A DNA stretch of 44,621 nt, from assembly GCA_001802945.1 (NCBI GenBank), contig MHAK01000123.1, positions 662 through 45,282 on the forward strand, written 5' to 3'. Shown here piece by piece: positions 39,852-44,621 of this stretch (positions within the stretch are counted from its first letter, which is position 1; each line of letters begins with the position of its first letter). This stretch comes from Ignavibacteria bacterium RIFCSPLOWO2_12_FULL_56_21 (GTDB lineage Bacteria > Bacteroidota > Ignavibacteria > UBA10030). The notes beneath the pieces were generated by a model that saw nothing but the letters and a program-made list of their open reading frames with translations, did no database searches and was not told the origin of the DNA. Position numbers and translations under genes: made by a program.

Positions 39852-41165
39852 ATGGAATTACTCAGCACCCTCTTTTATTTCGCTGTCTCGATCGGCATCC
39901 TGGTCTTTATCCATGAGTTCGGCCATTTCGCCGCGGCAAAACTCTTCGGCATGCGCGTCGAGCGATTCAGCATCGGCTTTCCGCCCCGGGCGTTCGGCAA
40001 ACAAATCGGCGAGACCGACTATTGCGTTTCGTGGATCCCCATCGGCGGTTATGTGAAGATTGCCGGAATGGTGGATGAGAGCATGGACAACGATTTCCTG
40101 TCGCGCCCTCCGGAGCCTTGGGAGTTCCGGTCGAAGCCGGTCTGGCAGCGGGCTGTGGTGATGTCGGCCGGCGTGATCATGAACCTTCTCCTCGCGATCG
40201 GGATCTTCTGGGGTATCGTCTATACGCAAGGTCGCGTTGTTCGTCCCGTGACCGAGATCGGTTATGTCGTCCCCGACAGTCCCGCAGAAAAAAAGGGTTT
40301 TCGCGCGGGCGACCGGATAGTTTCGGTGAACGAACGGAACGTGCAGCATTGGGACGAGATCGAAAGCATCATGTATGCCGAGACGATGGGGCAAGACCTG
40401 ACGATCCTCGTTCAGCGTGCGTCGGAAACGCTGACCTTCAGTGTTTTGCGTGACGATCTTCCGGACCTTACGGAAGAACGGTTCGGGATCTATCCCGCAG
40501 GACTTGTTCCGGTGGTGACCGCTGTCCAAGCCGGAAGGCCGGCCGAGACAATTGGACTCGCCCCGGGTGACACCATTCAGACGGTGGGGGGAGTAGTTGT
40601 TTCCTATGCATCGCTCCCACAGGTCATTCGCAAAAACGCGTCGCACGAAGTGACGATCACGTGGAAGCGGGGCGACACGCTGATGAGAGCCGCCGTCACG
40701 CCGACGTCGGAGGGCATCATCGGCATTTCGTTGTCGGCTGTGTACCGGGGTCCGATGCAGAGGAGGACGTTCGGGCTTCTGGAGGCGTTTCCCGTGGGGG
40801 TGCGAGAGGTGTGGTTCACGAGCGGACTGTTCTTCAAGAACATTCTTCAGCTGTTCACGGGCGAAGCCTCTTTGTCCCGGTCGGTGGGCGGACCCGTGAG
40901 GATCGCTCAGATGGCCAATCGATCGGCAGAAAGCGGCGTCGTGAGCTTTCTCGGATTCGTCGCCCTCCTGAGCATCAGCCTTGCATTGCTCAACATCCTT
41001 CCGTTCCCGGCGTTAGACGGAGGGCATTTGTTATTTCTGAGCTATGAAGCGATTTTTCGGCGGGAGATACCAAATCGCGTCAAAATCGCCCTTCAGCAGG
41101 CGGGTATCGTGCTCCTCCTTGTCTTTATGGCCTTCGTACTCTATAATGATGTGGTCAATTTCTAA
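39852..41165 (+). CDS. rseP: RIP metalloprotease RseP
   Basis: A 437-residue site-2 protease of the inner membrane. The zinc motif is HEFGH (21-25) in the first helix, and the third ligand lies in LNILPFPALDGGH (Asp) near residue 390. Two PDZ domains lie between (about 130-205 and 215-290; SPAEKKGFRAGDRIVSVN and RPAETIGLAPGDTIQTVG), as in E. coli RseP. It cleaves membrane-spanning segments such as those of anti-sigma factors and leftover signal peptides. A membrane anti-sigma factor is encoded about 5 kb away, a possible but unproven substrate. The gene sits 24 bases after dxr. Confidence 0.96.
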   Translation: MELLSTLFYFAVSIGILVFIHEFGHFAAAKLFGMRVERFSIGFPPRAFGKQIGETDYCVSWIPIGGYVKIAGMVDESMDNDFLSRPPEPWEFRSKPVWQRAVVMSAGVIMNLLLAIGIFWGIVYTQGRVVRPVTEIGYVVPDSPAEKKGFRAGDRIVSVNERNVQHWDEIESIMYAETMGQDLTILVQRASETLTFSVLRDDLPDLTEERFGIYPAGLVPVVTAVQAGRPAETIGLAPGDTIQTVGGVVVSYASLPQVIRKNASHEVTITWKRGDTLMRAAVTPTSEGIIGISLSAVYRGPMQRRTFGLLEAFPVGVREVWFTSGLFFKNILQLFTGEASLSRSVGGPVRIAQMANRSAESGVVSFLGFVALLSISLALLNILPFPALDGGHLLFLSYEAIFRREIPNRVKIALQQAGIVLLLVFMAFVLYNDVVNF

Positions 41166-41254
41166 GCGGTTTACGCGGTCATTCAAACCTGACTGCGAAG
41201 ATGTCCGATACAAGTTGCACGGTTTTCGGGCACTTATCCGGGGTGACGGATTGT

Positions 41255-41284
41255 GACTCTGGTCATAACTGTCCGACCGGAGTC
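41255..41284 (+). terminator. Possible stem-loop after rseP
   Basis: GACTCTGGTC (41255-41264) pairs with GACCGGAGTC (41275-41284) with one mismatch, followed by CTCTTACTTT. The tail is only weakly T-rich. It sits about 90 bases after the rseP stop and 50 before the next start. The rest of this spacer holds nothing recognised. Confidence 0.4.
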
Positions 41285-41336
41285 CTCTTACTTTGAAGAC
41301 AACAATATGCCTTCCAAATTTTAGGAGATGTTCCCC

Positions 41337-42524
41337 ATGAACGCGACGACGCGCAACCGTTTGTTCGTGCTTGCAGTGGCGTCCTTGCTGGGCGTCCTCG
41401 GCACCGCCACGGCTCAGACTGGGCGGTTGGTGCTCAACGCTCCGACGTTTGATCTGTTCACACCGACCGACTGGATCAACGCGGCGACGTTCACATTGAA
41501 GGAGAGTATTCCTTCGGGAATCTCCGGGTCGATCTTTATGAGTGGACCGGGAGGACCTCCGTATGAGGTCTACCTGGAAGGCGTTGTGTACAAACAGACC
41601 TCTTCCGACCCGATCCCGGTGAAGCTGGCGACATTCTTCATTACGAAGGGCAAACCCATCAAGGTGGTTGTGCCTTCGGGGTCGGAGTACGAGTATTCTC
41701 TATCGCTGGGAGCGTTGGCCCGCGGGACCGATCTTGATGTAACGTATAACGAGGAAACTGGCCCAGTCAAAGACCTTAAAGACCAGATTCAGTCCGGCAT
41801 TGCCGCGCTCTCCGGTCGGTTCACTGTCAGCGTAAATCTCAGAATTACCGATCCCCAATCCGGACCCATTCTCGATACGTACAGGAATGTGTTCGATATT
41901 CCGTTTGTCTCTGCCAGTCAGGCGAAGATCATTGTTCAGGTCGACCCCGTCGTCACGACTCCCAACCCGTCAATCACGGTTTCTCTGCCCCCCGAACGAC
42001 CGACATTGGAATACGAACTTGCCGTGTATCGGGTCCAAGACAATCCCCGTGATGCCATTCTCAATGGTTCGCCGTTGTGGAAAGAGCGTGTGACGGATGG
42101 TCGGTCACTGTTGGTGTATCCGCAGACTGCCACACCGCTGACGCCCAATTCTCGCTACGTCATCGCGGGCAAATCGTTCATTCAATCAAGCGCCAGTCAG
42201 GACAAGGTCGCCGTTGATGCAGACCTTGCGCTGTTCAGGTATGAGGACCCCTCGGCAGCCGGCGGAGCCAATCAGGGCGGCTCGAGCGGAAATACACCGG
42301 GACCGGACGCCACTCGCCCGGACCCCATTATCGGCGTCTTCGGTTCTGCCGCACCAAATGTGCCGACTGAAATTGCACAACGATTGACCGAAGTGTTGCG
42401 CTCGTTGGAGAACCGAGGATGGACATTCTCTGAATTCCGGTACAACAACCGGATCATCACTCCCGCAGAACTTGCGAACCTCCTCCAGCAATTTGCTGGA
42501 GCGACGGTCACCGTCGTCGAATAA
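41337..42524 (+). CDS. Exported beta-rich protein, unknown
   Basis: A 395-residue protein. ATG 41337 is preferred, since TAGGAG lies 9 bases before it; an ATG at 41328 touches that site. Signal peptide residues 1-24 end ATAQ. The mature part is rich in Val, Pro, Thr and Gly with beta-strand patterning (GRFTVSVNLRITDPQSGP, NPSITVSLPPERPTLEYELAVY), suggesting several Ig-like sandwich domains. A Gly/Ser/Asn-rich linker (about 310-325) joins a small C-terminal helical domain (IAQRLTEVLRSLENRGWTF). There is no sorting domain. It lies 27 bases before a FecR-domain gene with an envelope role likely. Confidence 0.75.
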   Translation: MNATTRNRLFVLAVASLLGVLGTATAQTGRLVLNAPTFDLFTPTDWINAATFTLKESIPSGISGSIFMSGPGGPPYEVYLEGVVYKQTSSDPIPVKLATFFITKGKPIKVVVPSGSEYEYSLSLGALARGTDLDVTYNEETGPVKDLKDQIQSGIAALSGRFTVSVNLRITDPQSGPILDTYRNVFDIPFVSASQAKIIVQVDPVVTTPNPSITVSLPPERPTLEYELAVYRVQDNPRDAILNGSPLWKERVTDGRSLLVYPQTATPLTPNSRYVIAGKSFIQSSASQDKVAVDADLALFRYEDPSAAGGANQGGSSGNTPGPDATRPDPIIGVFGSAAPNVPTEIAQRLTEVLRSLENRGWTFSEFRYNNRIITPAELANLLQQFAGATVTVVE

Positions 42525-42551
42525 CCGATCCCGGCACGAAGGAGCATGGAC

Positions 42552-43313
42552 ATGAATATCAAAAAGAGCGTAGCATTCATTGCCGTCGGGACCCTGGTGG
42601 CATCCAGCCTGGCGCTCAAACCGCAGCAAGACCCGCGCGACATTCAGGCTGTGTTGATCAAGGTCGTCCGGGACGTAGCAAAGAAGAGTCCGGCGAGGGC
42701 CTGGGAAAAGGCGGTTCCGGCTGACCGGCTTCGCTCGGGCTATCAGCTCCGGACCGATGACAAATCACTCGCAATGATCGTTTTCCCCGACCAGAGCAGA
42801 CTCGTCGTGCGTCAGAAGTCGATCGTTGAGATCAAGGGTCAAAAGGAAAAGGGACAGATTGTCGATCGCAGCGTGCATGTCGAGCGCGGACGTCTGGCCT
42901 TTGACGTGAAGAAGCAGGAGCGGGAACAATTCCGATTTTCCTCTCCGATCTCCGTTGCTTCGATCCGCGGAACGAGCGGTGGCGTCGACCACAGCGATGT
43001 TGACACGACCAGCACGTTCGTATGCACGGAAGGCTCATTTGACGTGGACGGCAATACCCTTAATGCAGGGCAAACGTATCAGCGGCACGGATCCGCCAAT
43101 CAAGGCGAGGTTCGGAATTCCACGGTGAACGACGTCAATATAGCCGACACAAACACCGACGAAGATGAGGGCGACCAGCAGCAAGGACAGGGACAGACTC
43201 AGGGCCAAACCCAAGGACAGACTCAGGGACAGGCTCAGGGACAACCGAAACCCAAGCTGGAGATCATCGGTAAAGATGCATCGGGCAAAGAGGTGAAAAT
43301 CAAGATAGAATAA
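42552..43313 (+). CDS. Exported FecR-domain protein
   Basis: A 253-residue protein. ATG 42552 lies 8 bases after GAAGGAG; an ATG 6 bases earlier is too close. It has a signal peptide (1-21). The FecR-like domain (about 35-165) has LRSGYQLRTDDKSLAMIVFP, DQSRLVVRQKSIVEIKG and FRFSSPISVASIRGTSG, the last being the most typical stretch. A low-complexity tail follows: acidic DTNTDEDEGD, then about nine Gln/Gly pairs (GQTQ units), then a short Lys-rich end. Free-standing FecR proteins in this phylum are thought to be envelope structural proteins rather than iron sensors. A strong terminator closes the gene. Confidence 0.85.
   Translation: MNIKKSVAFIAVGTLVASSLALKPQQDPRDIQAVLIKVVRDVAKKSPARAWEKAVPADRLRSGYQLRTDDKSLAMIVFPDQSRLVVRQKSIVEIKGQKEKGQIVDRSVHVERGRLAFDVKKQEREQFRFSSPISVASIRGTSGGVDHSDVDTTSTFVCTEGSFDVDGNTLNAGQTYQRHGSANQGEVRNSTVNDVNIADTNTDEDEGDQQQGQGQTQGQTQGQTQGQAQGQPKPKLEIIGKDASGKEVKIKIE
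43180..43246. repeat. In-frame 12-nt repeat coding Gly-Gln-Thr-Gln
   Basis: The unit GGACAGACTCAG and variants recur about five times inside the FecR gene, coding a Gly-Gln-(Thr/Ala)-Gln tract. The synonymous differences between units show it is not freshly expanded, but its copy number could vary between strains. Confidence 0.75.
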
Positions 43314-43350
43314 GCTGTTTGTTGCATCCCTGAGGCTCATTTCCTACATT

Positions 43351-43389
43351 GAGCGGCAAATCTTGAGTGGTTTGCCGCTCTTCATTTTT
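43351..43389 (+). terminator. Intrinsic terminator after the FecR gene
   Basis: GAGCGGCAAA (43351-43360), 10-base loop, TTTGCCGCTC (43371-43380), then TTCATTTTT: a perfect 10-bp stem with a T-rich tail. It is a textbook Rho-independent terminator, separating the FecR gene from the next gene. Confidence 0.9.
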
Positions 43390-43440
43390 CCAGCCAACCA
43401 CCTACCGGATCCCCTCATCGCTTGGTGTAGGAGACCCCTA

Positions 43441-44621
43441 TGCGCGTTGTACGACTTTTCGCCGTTTTCGTCGTTTTTCTCATACTGCTGATTCCTTCTT
43501 ACGCACAAGTTTCGAAGAGGATCAGCGCAATCAATGCTCCACGGGCCGAGCAAAGCTCTTCCGTGCCAATCAGCATTGAACTGGTTCCCACGGCCAACAT
43601 CAACCGTGCATTGATTCGGTACCGGTCGTTTGGCGTAACGGAATTCACCGAAGTGGAAATGCTGCAGGCCGGCCGATCCGCTTCAGCCACAATTCCCGCA
43701 GAGGCCGTTCAACCTCCGTACCTGCAATACTACTTTGTCATCGAGATGCAGGATGGAACCACGGAGACCTTTCCCGAGGCAGCCCCCGACTTGAATCCGC
43801 TGCAATTGTCGGTCACTCAAGTCGACCCCCGGGAACGGGAGGTGCGGTTCCTGAGCCCCGACCAGGGCGAGACGGTCGCGCTTGAGGAGTTTGTACTTGC
43901 AATCTCGCTGTATTACGCCAGTCCGGCAGTTGCGCCCGCCCGGACGCGCATCTTCTTCGACGATGCGGACGTGTCCAAAGAGGCCATCCTTTCCGACGAT
44001 GTCATTCTTTGGGCTCCGAGAAACTCCTCCGTGCCGATCACTCTCGGAGCACACAGCGTTCGAGTAGAACTGCGGGACACGCTCGGCAACCTGTACTACA
44101 CCCGCGAACGGAGCTTTAGCCTGTCCACAACAGAAGCGCTTGCGGAAGAGGCTGCTCGACTGCAGTTCAACGGCGATGTTCGGTCAGAATATCGCAATGA
44201 ACAAACGGCCAACCCCCAAACCTTCGCCCGGCTGGAAACGCGGGCGAGCGGCACGTATTCATTCCTCACCTTTGGCACAAACCTGCGTCTGGACAATCTA
44301 GAGAGCGGCAGGCGTCAGCCCCAGAACCGGTACTTGTTCTACGCGGACGCCGAGTATGTGCGCCTCGAAGTGGGGGATGCGTATCCACGGTTCCCCAGCC
44401 TGATGATGCTCGGTAAGCGCGTACGGGGAGTCACCGGAGCCCTGCGCTTGGGATTTTTCAATATCGACGTATCGGTCGGCCGGACCGAGCGTATGATAGA
44501 GGGTGCCTGGATCCAGGATACGACATTTGCCGACACGAATTCCGTTCGCAATCGGCCGAACAATACTTTGCCGAAATATCCTGGCACGACGGATGACAGT
44601 TTGTATCGGGCCTTTGAGCTC
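43441..44621 (+). CDS. Large envelope protein, cut by window end
   Basis: An open frame of 393 codons with no stop before the window ends. A signal peptide (1-23) has hydrophobic core LFAVFVVFLILLIPSYA and is cleaved before Gln24. Residues about 30-230 are beta-patterned, with Ig-like modules (SSVPISIELVPTANINRALI; TRIFFDDADVSKEAIL). From about 240 the pattern becomes alternating and aromatic, as in outer-membrane barrels (YSFLTFGTNLRLDN, YLFYADAEYVRLEVGDAYPRF, MMLGKRVRGVTGALRLGFF). A large surface or outer-membrane protein is likely. It has its own transcription unit, as a terminator lies 52 bases upstream. No family is named with confidence. Confidence 0.8.

Overview
The window looks like a chromosomal segment of a Gram-negative bacterium of the Bacteroidota/Chlorobiota (FCB) lineage, most like an Ignavibacteria or Kapabacteria-type genome. 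The evidence is a type IX secretion C-terminal sorting domain with the NFPNPFNPST signature, an LptE-type lipopolysaccharide assembly lipoprotein, an Omp85-like barrel ending in Phe, a fused alpha/beta 2-oxoacid dehydrogenase E1, and a conserved FCB family usually mislabelled asparagine synthetase B. No rRNA, tRNA, transposase, phage gene or CRISPR array was seen. The species assignment is an inference.

Layout. 1-8 kb: loosely spaced plus-strand genes (DUF4386 membrane protein, beta-propeller proteins, a two-lobed aspartyl-protease-like lipoprotein, VanZ-like protein, methyltransferase, small membrane protein, EamA transporter) separated by repeat-rich spacers. 7.9-14.9 kb: minus-strand cluster reading miaB, SPOR-domain protein, sigma54-type activator, lptE, family 2 glycosyltransferase, TPR protein (tRNA modification plus envelope functions). 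15-18 kb: pta, a DUF1624 membrane protein and a T9SS cargo protein. 18.5-20.3 kb: an exported-protein island with its own consensus promoter (membrane-tethered thioredoxin-like protein, small Cys-containing secreted protein, exported unknown). 20.4-24.9 kb: DUF423 gene and a tightly overlapped operon E1alpha/beta - D-threonine-aldolase-like enzyme - SDR. 25-28.3 kb: Gfo/Idh/MocA oxidoreductase, then pdxJ with a secreted M24 aminopeptidase. 28.5-33 kb: an outer-membrane barrel with a bactofilin-like domain, two bacterial microcompartment (BMC) shell genes, msrA and an M14 peptidase. 33.2-34.7 kb: ECF sigma factor and membrane anti-sigma factor. 34.7-38.5 kb: operon of TPR protein, unknown FCB family and metallophosphoesterase. 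38.7-44.6 kb: dxr, rseP, then a secreted unknown, a FecR-domain protein and a large envelope protein cut by the window end.

The most unusual signals are two. First, nearly every longer spacer in the first 21 kb carries arrays of short degenerate words phased at exactly 7 or 9 nt, usually as two inverted arms, with different words at different loci. One such array supplies the start region of lptE, and two near-identical copies flank one small gene. Second, there is an orphan pair of BMC shell genes without enzymes, one of which ends in an acidic linker and a Rho-N/SAP-like domain, an architecture reminiscent of EutK.
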